Source: Eikenella exigua (GTDB lineage Bacteria > Pseudomonadota > Gammaproteobacteria > Burkholderiales > Neisseriaceae). From it: DNA of 64,000 nt. Each line of letters begins with the position of its first letter. Positions within the stretch are counted from its first letter, which is position 1. Of this stretch, positions 1 to 8,558 are shown one piece after another. Both the position numbers and the translations under genes were made by a program. The notes under the pieces are model-generated. The model did no database searches, was not told the DNA's origin, and was given only the letters and a program-made list of their open reading frames with translations. The stretch is taken from contig NZ_CP038018.1 in NCBI RefSeq assembly GCF_008805035.1, positions 868,001 to 932,000 of the forward strand, read 5' to 3'.

Positions 1-1
1 T

Positions 2-667
2 TGGTTTGTTGATTTTATTCTCCGCGGCATTTGGCTGATGCTCTCCACTATGCTGTTTGCATTCATCTTCTCTGGTACGAATGGCGGTGATGACGGCAAT
101 ATCGCCCAAGGCCTGTTCTTCTTTCTGCTGTTTGTTAATATTTTCTTCACACTGTGGTTGTATTTCGTGGTGTTTGAAGTGTGCTGGAACGGGCAGACGC
201 CGGGCAAGAAAATCTTCGGTTTGCGTGTGATCAACGACAATGGCACGCATATCTCCTGGTCTGCTTCGTTGCTGCGCAACCTGCTGCGTGTGTTTGACAG
301 CCTGCCGTTTTTCTATGGTATCGGCATGATCTGCGGCCTGTGCAATCCTTACGGTCGCCGCTTGGGCGATATCATGGCTTCTACGGTGGTGGTGTATGTG
401 GATAAAACGCGTGGACAGGCCGAGCGTATGGATTTAGGCAATATTGAAGCGATTACCCCGCCCGTGGCACTCACACGCGAGGAACAACAGGCAATTTTGA
501 GCTTTGTTGAACGCCGCCGCCATTTGAGCGCGGCGCGCACCGGCGAATTGGCGCAAATGATGGTGGGGGCGATTTTCGGCCAACGGGAAGACGAACGCAG
601 CGCCGAGCGGTTGATATTGGGCTTGGCCAAATATTACGCGGGTGAACAGCGGAAGGAGGCGGCGTGA
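2..667 (+). CDS. RDD family membrane protein (5' end outside window)
   Basis: The frame is open to the left edge of the window, so the true start lies upstream; the first visible ATG is at 38. The visible part has hydrophobic segments followed by an RDD-type core with GQTPGKKIFGLRV and, near 350-380, a GRRLGDIMAS motif. RDD proteins are small inner-membrane proteins of poorly known function, some linked to ion exchange. The soluble C-terminal tail of about 80 residues is longer than in minimal RDD proteins. It overlaps the next gene by GTGA, placing it in the operon that runs to 6946. Two further RDD genes lie at 45851-47034. Confidence 0.85.
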   Translation, partial: WFVDFILRGIWLMLSTMLFAFIFSGTNGGDDGNIAQGLFFFLLFVNIFFTLWLYFVVFEVCWNGQTPGKKIFGLRVINDNGTHISWSASLLRNLLRVFDSLPFFYGIGMICGLCNPYGRRLGDIMASTVVVYVDKTRGQAERMDLGNIEAITPPVALTREEQQAILSFVERRRHLSAARTGELAQMMVGAIFGQREDERSAERLILGLAKYYAGEQRKEAA

Positions 668-1644
668 GGCAACTGTTTTTTGAAGAACAGCATCAGGCGT
701 TCTGGCGCACGTTTGAGCAGGATTTGCAACAGCTGGAAAAACGGCGCGGCAGTCTGAGTGCGCAGAAAACGGCTTTGTTTATGCAAGACTACCGCACAGT
801 GTGCCATCATTTGGCGGTGGCCACCGATCGCTGCTATTCCGGCGGCCTTACCGATTATTTGCAATATCTGTGTGAACGCGCGCACCAGCTTTTGTATGTG
901 GGGCAGCAGGTATCGCTGTGGGTGCGCTGCCGCGATTTCGTGATGCAGGGCTTCCCGCAGCTAGTGCGGCGTGAGAAAAAACTGGTATGGCTGGCGCATG
1001 CACTGTTTTACCTGCCGTTTATCGTGGCTTTCCTGCTCACGGCGTTTTATCCCGACAGCGTGGACAAAATCGAAGGCTTACAGCATGGTCCGCAATTGGC
1101 GGATAGCTATAAAGAGATGCTGGATCAGTATAGTGAGGGCACCAACCGCGAGGCGTGGCAGAACTTTGTCATGGCTGGCTATTATATTTTTAATAATATA
1201 ACCATTGCGTTTCAAAGTTTTGCCAGCGGCATTCTGTTTGGTTTGGGCACGGTTTATCTCACGGTGATGAATGGTTGGGTAATCGGCGGGGCAATGGGCT
1301 ATATGACCCGCGATCCGGCCGGACCGGCCTTTTTCTCGTTTGTGGGTGCGCACGGCGCATTTGAGCTTACCGGTATTGTGATGGCTGCGGCAGGCGGCCT
1401 GCGGTTGGGTTTGGCGCTGCTCAAACCACAAGGTTTGTCGCGGCGTGATGCCTTGCGCATTCAGGGCAAACAGGCGGTGGGGCTGATGAATGGTGGTTTC
1501 CTGATGCTGTTTATTGCCGCATTTATTGAAGGCTTTTGGTCGCCGATTACCAGTATTCCGATGATTTTGAAATATATTGTTTCCATAGCAATGTGGCTTC
1601 TGGTGTATGCTTATCTGCTGTATGCGGGCAGGAGGGCGGCATGA
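664..1644 (+). CDS. SpoIIM-like (stage II sporulation protein M family) membrane protein
   Basis: 326 residues starting with GTG, chosen because GGAAGGAGG sits just upstream and the start overlaps the previous stop as GTGA. The N-terminal ~100 residues are soluble and helical. They are followed by several membrane segments (about 105-125, 170-215, 220-255, 275-320) containing the GAHGAFELTG stretch typical of the SpoIIM/DUF95 family. Outside sporulating bacteria this family sits beside RDD, MoxR and DUF58 genes, as here. The biochemical role is unknown. It ends with an ATGA overlap with the DUF4129 gene, so the two are translationally coupled. Confidence 0.85.
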   Translation: MRQLFFEEQHQAFWRTFEQDLQQLEKRRGSLSAQKTALFMQDYRTVCHHLAVATDRCYSGGLTDYLQYLCERAHQLLYVGQQVSLWVRCRDFVMQGFPQLVRREKKLVWLAHALFYLPFIVAFLLTAFYPDSVDKIEGLQHGPQLADSYKEMLDQYSEGTNREAWQNFVMAGYYIFNNITIAFQSFASGILFGLGTVYLTVMNGWVIGGAMGYMTRDPAGPAFFSFVGAHGAFELTGIVMAAAGGLRLGLALLKPQGLSRRDALRIQGKQAVGLMNGGFLMLFIAAFIEGFWSPITSIPMILKYIVSIAMWLLVYAYLLYAGRRAA

Positions 1645-3155
1645 ATATTTGGGAAACCCGCCTGAATTTCCGCCCGCGCAGTGGCTGGGAGGCTTTGGAT
1701 TTGGGTGCGCGCCTGTTTCAGGAGCGACCGGCGCTGTATATGGCGGTGTGGGCAACCCTGTCACTGCCGGTGTATGCGTTGGTGCTGGCTTTGTGCTGGC
1801 AGCAGCCTGAATGGGGCGGTTTTTTGGTGTGGTGGCTTAAGCCGTTGTTTGAAGCACCGGTGCTGTGGCTGATGTCGCAGCAGGTATTCGAGCCGCTGCC
1901 GCCATACCGGCAATGCGTGCGCGCGGCGTTTAGGCAGATGTGGCGGCCGCGCTTGATTGGCGATTTAACCTGGCGGCGCTTCAGCATGCGCCGCAGCCTG
2001 GTGTTGCCGGTTACGCTCCTGGAGGGCTTGAGCGGCAAAGCGCATCAGCGCCGCTGTAATGAGTTGTCGCGCCAAAGTGGCGGTGCAGCCAGCTGGCTAG
2101 CGTTTTTCGGCATCCACCTGGAAAGTATCTTGGCTTTTGGCCTGCTTGCGATGCTGTTTTGGTTGTGGACGGGCGATCCGGCGCAAAATATCGTGGCCGG
2201 CCCGTTCGGTGGGGCGCGCTCCACTGATGCTTTGCAGCAGATTGAGGCTTTGGTGTCTTCCGGCGAAGGTTTGATTTTTCAGCATTTGCTCAACGGCATT
2301 TATGTGCTGCTGCTGTGTTTTTGGGGGCCGATTTATGTGGCCTGCGGCTTCACGCTCTATCTGAATGCCCGCACCAAGGCCGAAGGCTGGGACATCCGCT
2401 TGGCTGCCCGCAAAATCCAAGGCCGCCTGTTGGGCAGCAGCAGTGCGTTGTGGGCATTGGCCTTGGCTGTGTTTATTGGCTTCAGTTTTTCAGGTAGCCT
2501 GCATGCCGAGCCGCTACCCCAGCGTGAAAAGGTGGAGCAAATCCGCGATAACACCCTGCGTAAAGCGCCGTTTCAAAGCATCAAAACCCAAACCGAATAC
2601 TGCTGGTTCAAATGCGATAAAGACGACGATGCTGCATCGCGCCAGCAGCTGGAGCTGCCTAATGTGAAAACCCCATCGCCAGCTTGGTTTAACGCCCTGA
2701 TGTATGCCCTAATCGGCTTGCTGTTGGCCTTGGTGCTGTGGATTTTATACCGTTGGTATCAAGCCAACGGCGGTTTTGGCTTGAGCCAGGGCGAAGAGGT
2801 GCCGGAAACCCTATTCGGCATGAAAATTACGCCAGAAAGCCTGCCCAACGACGTAGTTTCCGCAGTGCTGGCCGAATACGAACGCGACCCGCGCGCTGCC
2901 ATGAGCCTGCTTTATCGCGCCAGCCTCTCGCAAATCAGCCGCCGCTACGGCCTACCGCTGCGCAGCAGCGACACCGAAGGCCAAGTGCTTAAACGTGTGC
3001 GCCAGCGCCAGCCGCAGCTTTTGGACTACTGGCAATCGCTCACCGATAACTGGGTAGAACTGGCCTATGCCCACCGCTTGCCCGAGCGGGAAGCGGTGCA
3101 CAGCCTGTGCCGCCAATACCGGCGAGTGTTTGCCGGTGGGGAGGGTAGGGCATGA
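1641..3155 (+). CDS. DUF4129 domain membrane protein
   Basis: 504 residues from ATG 1641, selected over earlier in-frame starts because it forms the ATGA overlap with the SpoIIM-like gene and has a GGAGGG ribosome site. Several hydrophobic segments lie in the first 310 residues and another near 390-410. The C-terminal ~110 residues fit DUF4129: a helical region with a YRASLSQISRRYGL motif. DUF4129 often occurs at the C-terminus of transglutaminase-like membrane proteins or alone beside MoxR/DUF58 genes. Function not established. Its stop overlaps the next start (ATGA). Confidence 0.8.
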   Translation: MNIWETRLNFRPRSGWEALDLGARLFQERPALYMAVWATLSLPVYALVLALCWQQPEWGGFLVWWLKPLFEAPVLWLMSQQVFEPLPPYRQCVRAAFRQMWRPRLIGDLTWRRFSMRRSLVLPVTLLEGLSGKAHQRRCNELSRQSGGAASWLAFFGIHLESILAFGLLAMLFWLWTGDPAQNIVAGPFGGARSTDALQQIEALVSSGEGLIFQHLLNGIYVLLLCFWGPIYVACGFTLYLNARTKAEGWDIRLAARKIQGRLLGSSSALWALALAVFIGFSFSGSLHAEPLPQREKVEQIRDNTLRKAPFQSIKTQTEYCWFKCDKDDDAASRQQLELPNVKTPSPAWFNALMYALIGLLLALVLWILYRWYQANGGFGLSQGEEVPETLFGMKITPESLPNDVVSAVLAEYERDPRAAMSLLYRASLSQISRRYGLPLRSSDTEGQVLKRVRQRQPQLLDYWQSLTDNWVELAYAHRLPEREAVHSLCRQYRRVFAGGEGRA

Positions 3156-4516
3156 AAAACCGTCGATCCATCCTCATCGGCCTGATTGCCATATTGCTTA
3201 TAGGCGGCTTGGTAGCTGTTGCCGGCCTGTCCAAGCAGGAAAGCAAAACCTGGCAGTCGCTTGATCCCAAACAGGAAATGCGCGAGGGGCAGCTCTATGG
3301 TCTGAAAACCCTGCTCACCCGATACGGTGTGAAAAATATCCGGCACGAACGCAGCCTGTTCGGTTTGGGCGGACTTAATGCATACGATAATAACCGCCTG
3401 CTGATTGTGGCCGACAACCGCATGCGGGATAAGGAAGATGCCGAACGCCTGCTGGAATGGGTTGGGCGCGGCAACCATTTGGTGATGGCGTTGCCCAGTT
3501 ATGCTGATGATAACTCGCTGAAAGCAGACGGCAAGCCGGGCAATACCGAAGATGAAGACACGCTGAATTTCCGTCAAACCATGCTGCGCCATTTGCAAAT
3601 TGGCACCGTGGAGTTGGAGGAAATCGATGTTAAAACCCTGCCTAATCTGCCTGCTTGCGTGAAAGCCGCCGAGCAGCGCCGCGAAGCCGCCCGCCAAGTT
3701 GGCGACGAAGTTGCTTTGAAGGTTGATCCGCACTGCAACGCCGGCTTGAGCAGTATCCAGCTGCCGGAAGGGGCCACTATCCAAACCTTTACCGGCGCCG
3801 AATACAGCAGCACTAACGGCTGGGCGGCACAAGACAGCAAACTGGTATTGTTCCAAGGCAAAAACGCCTACGGTGCAATACAAACCATCCGCGTGCGCTA
3901 CGGCGATGGCAGCGTGCTGCTCACCTGGAATGACAACTGGCTGGGCAATCCGAGCCGCCCCGACTTCAACCGCAACCATCTCGCTCTCTACGACCACCCC
4001 TACCTTGCCGTTTATCTGGCTCAAGGGAAAGACGGCATCCTGCTGGCCGAGAAAGTTTACCCGTCCGGCTATAACAACGCCGAGCCGATGATATGGAAAA
4101 TGCTGAAAGCCCAGCCCATATTGTTTGCCGTTGTGCTGGCCGCTGCCGCCGTATTACTGTGGCGCATCATCGTCCGCGTGGGCGTGGTGCAGCAGCTGCC
4201 GCCTGCGCCGGAACGCTACCTGAACCAGCACCTGCTCGCACAAGGCCAGTTCCTCTCCAGCCACCTGAGCCGCCGCGCCATCCTCAGCGATATGCAACGC
4301 CGCTTGCTCGAAGCCCTGCAGCAGCGCCACCCGGCTTGGAAACAAATGGGCAGCCGCAAACAGCTGGAGTTTTTGTGCGCCCAAACCAAACTGCCGCCCT
4401 CCGTGGTTGAACCATGGCTTCAGCCTCTGCCGGAACAGGTTAATTTGGTGCAGTGGCTGCAAATGCTTGCCGCCCACCAGCGCATCGTGCGCAAGATAAA
4501 CCGCTCGTGGTATTAG
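3152..4516 (+). CDS. DUF4350 domain membrane protein
   Basis: 454 residues. An N-terminal membrane anchor (about 6-26) is followed by a large domain of DUF4350 type (roughly 35-280), then a second membrane segment near 315-335 and a cytoplasmic helical tail. DUF4350 proteins are near-constant partners of MoxR and DUF4129 genes and resemble the ligand-binding fold of GATase-like proteins, but no activity is known. Within this copy, residues 175-195 are rich in Ala, Arg and Glu. The 72-base gap to the MoxR gene holds a GCTACCTGAAAC uptake-like word (lacking the first bases of the full one) but no obvious terminator, so co-transcription is likely. Confidence 0.8.
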   Translation: MKNRRSILIGLIAILLIGGLVAVAGLSKQESKTWQSLDPKQEMREGQLYGLKTLLTRYGVKNIRHERSLFGLGGLNAYDNNRLLIVADNRMRDKEDAERLLEWVGRGNHLVMALPSYADDNSLKADGKPGNTEDEDTLNFRQTMLRHLQIGTVELEEIDVKTLPNLPACVKAAEQRREAARQVGDEVALKVDPHCNAGLSSIQLPEGATIQTFTGAEYSSTNGWAAQDSKLVLFQGKNAYGAIQTIRVRYGDGSVLLTWNDNWLGNPSRPDFNRNHLALYDHPYLAVYLAQGKDGILLAEKVYPSGYNNAEPMIWKMLKAQPILFAVVLAAAAVLLWRIIVRVGVVQQLPPAPERYLNQHLLAQGQFLSSHLSRRAILSDMQRRLLEALQQRHPAWKQMGSRKQLEFLCAQTKLPPSVVEPWLQPLPEQVNLVQWLQMLAAHQRIVRKINRSWY

Positions 4517-4588
4517 CGCGGCTAGAGGCTACCTGAAACCCAAACCTCCGATTAACCAACGAAACAAACAACGTAAAAGGATGATTCG

Positions 4589-5593
4589 ATGACGGACATC
4601 AATTTCTCCCAGCCCCAACAAACCAGCGCCAACCCCGCCATCCAGCAGGGCGTGCGCGCCATTCAAGTGCTGCGTTCGCGGCTGAACGAAGTGCTCATCG
4701 GCCAACAGCAGGTGGTGGACGAAGTACTCACCGTATTCCTGGCCGGCGGCCATGTGCTGCTCGAAGGCGTGCCGGGCACCGGTAAAACCTTGCTCGTGCG
4801 CTCGCTGGCGCAAACCTTTGCCGGTGAATTCCGCCGCATCCAATTCACCCCCGACCTGATGCCCTCCGACGTTACCGGCCACTACCGCTACGATGCGCAA
4901 AACAGCCGCTTCGAGCTGCGCCAAGGCCCGGTGTTCACCCACTTGCTGCTCGCCGACGAAATTAACCGCGCTCCGGCCAAAACCCAATCCGCCCTGCTCG
5001 AAGTGATGCAGGAGCGCAGCGTAACGCTCGACGGCCACACCCATCATCTGCCCAGCCCCTTCATGGTATTGGCCACGCAAAACCCGATTGAGCAGGAAGG
5101 CACTTATCCGCTACCCGAAGCCCAGCTCGACCGTTTTATGTTTAAAGTGATGATCGGCTACCCGGCTCCTGCTGACGAAGCACGCATGCTGAATGCTGTG
5201 ATCAACAGCAGCAACAACGACCTGCTCAGCAGCAGCCAGCCCACGCACGTGTTCCAGCCGCAGCAAATCGACCAGCTGAAAAAACTGGTGGCACAAGTGA
5301 GCGTTGATCCGCAGATTATCGACTACACCGTGCGCCTGGTGGCTGCCACCCGCGACTGGCCTGCCTTATCCGTGGGCGCCGGGCCGCGTGCCGGCATTGC
5401 TCTGATTAGCTGTGCTCGCGCTTATGCCTTGTTGGCTGGCCGCGATTTCGTTACCCCCGACGATATCAAAGCCATTTGGCTGCCCGCCATGCGCCACCGC
5501 GTGCGCCTCTCCACCCAGATGGAAATGGAAGGCATCCAAGTGGAGCAAGTATTGAACGAACTGGCCGCCTCCGTGCCCGCCCCGCGCTTGTAA
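4589..5593 (+). CDS. MoxR family AAA+ ATPase
   Basis: 334 residues, the normal MoxR length. Walker A GVPGTGKT lies at about residues 60-67, Walker B with LLADEIN at about 119-125 (acidic pair D123/E124), and an AAA lid domain follows. MoxR ATPases are thought to act as chaperones for assembly of metal or cofactor-dependent enzymes or cell-envelope complexes, working with von Willebrand or DUF58 partners. The gene follows AAAGGATGATTCG. It is 9 bases from the DUF58 gene, the classic MoxR-DUF58 pair. Confidence 0.93.
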   Translation: MTDINFSQPQQTSANPAIQQGVRAIQVLRSRLNEVLIGQQQVVDEVLTVFLAGGHVLLEGVPGTGKTLLVRSLAQTFAGEFRRIQFTPDLMPSDVTGHYRYDAQNSRFELRQGPVFTHLLLADEINRAPAKTQSALLEVMQERSVTLDGHTHHLPSPFMVLATQNPIEQEGTYPLPEAQLDRFMFKVMIGYPAPADEARMLNAVINSSNNDLLSSSQPTHVFQPQQIDQLKKLVAQVSVDPQIIDYTVRLVAATRDWPALSVGAGPRAGIALISCARAYALLAGRDFVTPDDIKAIWLPAMRHRVRLSTQMEMEGIQVEQVLNELAASVPAPRL

Positions 5594-5602
5594 GGCATAT
5601 TC

Positions 5603-6946
5603 ATGAGACCATCCAGACTGCTGGTGCTGCTGTTTGCCGCCCTCGTTGCCGTGTGCATCGCCGGCTGGCTGATAGGCTACCTGAACGCAGATAACGGCCG
5701 CATCGTCCAATACATCGCCGGCGGCCTCGCCGTCCTGCTCGCCTTGGCGGCGCTGATTGATGCCTTCTGGCAGCGCCGCCAGCCCGAGCCGCGCTGGGAG
5801 CGCAGCCTGCCGCACCAGTTTATCCAAGGCCGGCCGCACGAAGTGGAACTCACACTTACCCCGCCGGCCAAAGGCCGCTGGCGGCAGCCGCAAACCATCC
5901 TGGTGGCCGACCTGTTTCCGCCCGACTGGGACACCGACACCCCGCATCTGATTATCGACACGCGGCCCGGCCGCCTTTCCACCATCCGCTACCGGCTCAC
6001 CCCGCGCCGGCGAGGCCGTGCCGAATTTGCCGGCATCGAATACTGGCTCGCCAGCCCGCTCGGTCTGTGGCAGCGGCGGCATCGGCAGGAGCTGCCCGGC
6101 AAAGTGGACGTGCTGCCCGATTTCAGCCGCATCCTCGGTGCCGATTTAATCGGCCTACAACGCTGGCTCAACCTCGTGGGTGTGAAAAAACTCCCGCGTT
6201 TAGGCCTTGGTCAGGATTTTCACCAGCTGCGCGACTACCAAGATGGCGACGACATCCGCAATATCGACTGGAAAGCTACCTCCCGCATGAGCCGCCCCAT
6301 CGTGCGTACCTATCAAGACGAGCAAGACCAACAGCTCATCTTCCTGCTCGACTGCGGCCGCAATATGCGCCTGCAAATGGAAGGCAAAAGCCATTTCGAC
6401 CATGCCCTGCAGGCCATGCTACTGCTTTCTTACACCGCGCTCAAGCACGGCGACGCCGCCGGCCTGCTTACCTTCGCTCATCCCGTAGCCCGCTTCGTGC
6501 CACCGCATAAGGGCATGGAGCAGCTCGGCCGCCTGGTGCAGGGTATGTTCGATATCGAACCCTCGCAACAGGCCGCCGATTTTGAAAGCGCCGTGAACTT
6601 ATTGCTGCAAAAACAGAAACGCCGCGCCCTCGTGGTGGTGCTCTCCCATTTGAACCACGAAGATAGCCGCCACCTACTGCAACACATCCAGCGCCTGCGC
6701 AAACACCACATGGTTTTATTCGGTGGCTTGCGCCCGCTTGCGCCAGAAGAAGTGCGCCAACAGCCCGTGCGCAACGAAGCAGACGCCCAAGCCTACCTCG
6801 GCGCTTTGCAATACGAAAGCCACGTGGCCGAAGCCATCCGCCACTTTGATGCCGCCCGCATCAACGCCATCAATGTTTTGCCCAACCAACTGAGTACCGA
6901 ACTTATCAACCGCTATCTCCAGCTCAAACGTCGTCAAGCGTGGTAG
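5603..6946 (+). CDS. DUF58 domain protein (vWA-like), MoxR partner
   Basis: 447 residues. Two hydrophobic segments lie at the N-terminus (about 5-25 and 33-53), followed by a beta-rich region and then the DUF58 core starting around residue 205 with the hallmark QDFHQLRDYQDGDD...IDWKATSR. A vWA-like LLDCGRNM follows. DUF58 proteins are conserved partners of MoxR ATPases and may present a metal-ion-dependent adhesion site; the MIDAS here is DCGRN rather than the classic DxSxS. It is the last gene of the operon and is followed by an uptake-sequence inverted pair. Confidence 0.9.
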   Translation: MRPSRLLVLLFAALVAVCIAGWLIGYLNADNGRIVQYIAGGLAVLLALAALIDAFWQRRQPEPRWERSLPHQFIQGRPHEVELTLTPPAKGRWRQPQTILVADLFPPDWDTDTPHLIIDTRPGRLSTIRYRLTPRRRGRAEFAGIEYWLASPLGLWQRRHRQELPGKVDVLPDFSRILGADLIGLQRWLNLVGVKKLPRLGLGQDFHQLRDYQDGDDIRNIDWKATSRMSRPIVRTYQDEQDQQLIFLLDCGRNMRLQMEGKSHFDHALQAMLLLSYTALKHGDAAGLLTFAHPVARFVPPHKGMEQLGRLVQGMFDIEPSQQAADFESAVNLLLQKQKRRALVVVLSHLNHEDSRHLLQHIQRLRKHHMVLFGGLRPLAPEEVRQQPVRNEADAQAYLGALQYESHVAEAIRHFDAARINAINVLPNQLSTELINRYLQLKRRQAW

Positions 6947-6949
6947 GGG

Positions 6950-6976
6950 AGGCTACCTGAAAATTTTAGGTAGCCC
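6950..6976 (+). terminator. Uptake-sequence inverted pair after the MoxR operon
   Basis: AGGCTACCTGAA (6950-6961) faces an imperfect complementary copy TTTAGGTAGCCC just downstream, giving a stem-loop 4 bases after the DUF58 stop. There is no clear T-run, so termination is inferred. The remaining bases up to 7170 hold one more uptake word (7142-7152) and nothing else recognisable. Confidence 0.5.
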
Positions 6977-7172
6977 TGTCTTTAACTTCAAACGCTCAAA
7001 CTTATAGCTGAAACAATCATTTTCTTACAGGTGGCTGGTCCTAGGCGGTGTGGGAGGGCTGTAAGGCGAGCCAATGCCGTATGAAACGAAGCGTTTCAGT
7101 CAGTGGTGCATCCAAATCTCCAAGCTATGAGTACATAAACTTTCAGGTAGCCTTTTCGGCTTATGGCCAAAG

Positions 7173-7207
7173 AAAAACACAGCCGGTTGTAATAACGGGC
7201 TGTGTTT
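7173..7207 (-). terminator. Rho-independent terminator of rpsU
   Basis: A perfect 10-bp inverted repeat (AAACACAGCC at 7175-7184 with GGCTGTGTTT at 7198-7207) lies 13 bases past the rpsU stop. Read on the minus strand, the stem ends in a T-run (7177-7173). Confidence 0.85.
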
Positions 7208-7220
7208 GTTTATCAAAAGA

Positions 7221-7433
7221 TTAGTACAGTTTCGGCGGCAGCTGTTGGCTGCGCAGGCGTTTTTGCAAACGTTTTACTGCAGCAGCTTTTTTGCGTTTGC
7301 GCTCAGTAGTCGGTTTTTCGTAGGCTTCACGGGCACGCAGCTCGGTGAGCAGGCCGGTTTTTTCGATAGAGCGCTTGAAACGGCGCATGGCTACTTCAAA
7401 TGGTTCGTTTTCTTTTACGCGAATAGAAGGCAT
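7221..7433 (-). CDS. rpsU: 30S ribosomal protein bS21
   Basis: 70 residues beginning MPSIRVKENEPFEVAMRRFK, the diagnostic bS21 N-terminus, with the usual basic C-terminal half (RKRKKAAAVKRLQKR). bS21 sits on the 30S platform near the anti-Shine-Dalgarno region and helps translation initiation. The start at 7433 was chosen over an upstream in-frame codon because AAGGATGAC lies just before it. The leader contains a GC hairpin (7465-7480). The gene stands alone, with its own terminator, rather than in the rpsU-dnaG-rpoD arrangement of enterics. Confidence 0.96.
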   Translation of the reverse strand: MPSIRVKENEPFEVAMRRFKRSIEKTGLLTELRAREAYEKPTTERKRKKAAAVKRLQKRLRSQQLPPKLY

Positions 7434-7464
7434 TTTGTCATCCTTAAAATATTTTATTTGTTGC

Positions 7465-7480
7465 CGGGCAATGGTGCCCG
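7465..7480 (-). promoter_or_regulatory. Hairpin in the rpsU leader
   Basis: CGGGCA (7465-7470) and TGCCCG (7475-7480) form a 6-bp stem with a 4-base loop about 32 bases before the rpsU start codon. It has no T-run and lies in the presumed 5' leader. A role in autoregulation is only a guess. Confidence 0.35.
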
Positions 7481-7715
7481 AGAAAATGGTTTGATTTATC
7501 ACTTTTGCACTGGCTGGTGCGGGCTGGATAAGAGCCGGGGTGGAAAAATCACCTCCTAATCGGGGCGGCTACACCGGCTGTGCGGTGCGCCAAAATATTA
7601 GGCAGCAGAAAGGGCTGCATACAAAGGAACGAATTATGGCGGCTACGACCGAATTTGTCAAGCAGAGCAAGACGGTAGCAGTGCATGGGTGGTAATAAGT
7701 GCTTCGCTAGAAAAC

Positions 7716-8558
7716 TCATACTTGATTTGAACTGGAAACATGGGTTTCAGGTAGCCTTTGCCCACTTAGCTCCGGGCTCAGCCACACGGCGCTGACCATG
7801 CGGCCGGTTTGGCCGTCGCGGCGGTAGGAAAAGAAGCGGTCGCGCTCGAGCACGGTGCAATGCTGGCCGCCGTAGATTTGGCTAACGCCGGTACGGCGCA
7901 GGGTTTGTGTAGCAAGCAGGTAGATATCGGCTAGGTATTTGCCGCTGCCTATAGATTCGAAGGCGGCTTCGGCAGCGGGGTCGGCCTGGGTGAAGGCAGC
8001 TAAAACGTCGCTGCCCACTTCAAAAGCGTCGGGGCCGATGGCTGGACCGAGCCAGGCGAGGAGGTCGGCAGGGTCGGCCTGCATAGCGGCGATGGTGTTT
8101 TCCAGCACGCCACCAGCTAGGCCGCGCCAGCCGGCGTGAGCAGCGGCCACTACGCTGCCGGCACGGTCGCAGAGGAGTACGGGCAGACAGTCGGCGGTCA
8201 TGACGGCGCAGGCGGTGCGGCGGCTGCGGTCGAAAGCGGCATCGGCTTCCGGCGGAGCGTCAAGGTAGTCGGCAGCGGCCACTACGCGATTACCGTGCAC
8301 TTGGCGCAGATAGGCCAGCGGCAGGGGAACGTGCGCCTGCACGTGGCGGCGGTTTTCAGCCACGACGGCGGGGTCGTCACCCACGTGGTCGCCCACGTTC
8401 AGGCTGGCGAAACGGCCTTGGCTGACGCCGCCTTGGCGGGTGGTAATCAAGGTGTGGACATTGTTTGGCGCGGGCCAATCGGCGTGCAGGAGGCTACCTG
8501 AAATTTCAGGTAGCCCTAAGTTGGCGGCAAAGCTGTTGGCGGGGAATTGGCCGTTCAT
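7716..8558 (-). CDS. pgeF: Peptidoglycan editing factor PgeF (YfiH/laccase-domain family)
   Basis: 280 residues covering the whole Cu-oxidase_4 (YfiH) domain. The likely metal/active-site residues are visible: H88 in RQVHGN, C124 in TADCLPVLLCD and H141 in AAHAGWRG. In E. coli the family removes wrongly incorporated amino acids from peptidoglycan precursors; older annotations call it polyphenol oxidase or laccase. Two inverted uptake sequences lie inside codons 15-23 and encode LPEISGSL. The start overlaps the carboxypeptidase stop by 4 bases, so the two are co-translated. A single uptake word near 7744-7755 lies at the 3' end. Confidence 0.93.
   Translation of the reverse strand: MNGQFPANSFAANLGLPEISGSLLHADWPAPNNVHTLITTRQGGVSQGRFASLNVGDHVGDDPAVVAENRRHVQAHVPLPLAYLRQVHGNRVVAAADYLDAPPEADAAFDRSRRTACAVMTADCLPVLLCDRAGSVVAAAHAGWRGLAGGVLENTIAAMQADPADLLAWLGPAIGPDAFEVGSDVLAAFTQADPAAEAAFESIGSGKYLADIYLLATQTLRRTGVSQIYGGQHCTVLERDRFFSYRRDGQTGRMVSAVWLSPELSGQRLPETHVSSSNQV
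8492..8516. repeat. Uptake-sequence palindrome inside pgeF
   Basis: AGGCTACCTGAA (8492-8503) and its complement (8505-8516) are almost contiguous. The near-perfect palindrome is translated in frame near the N-terminus of PgeF. Confidence 0.9.
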
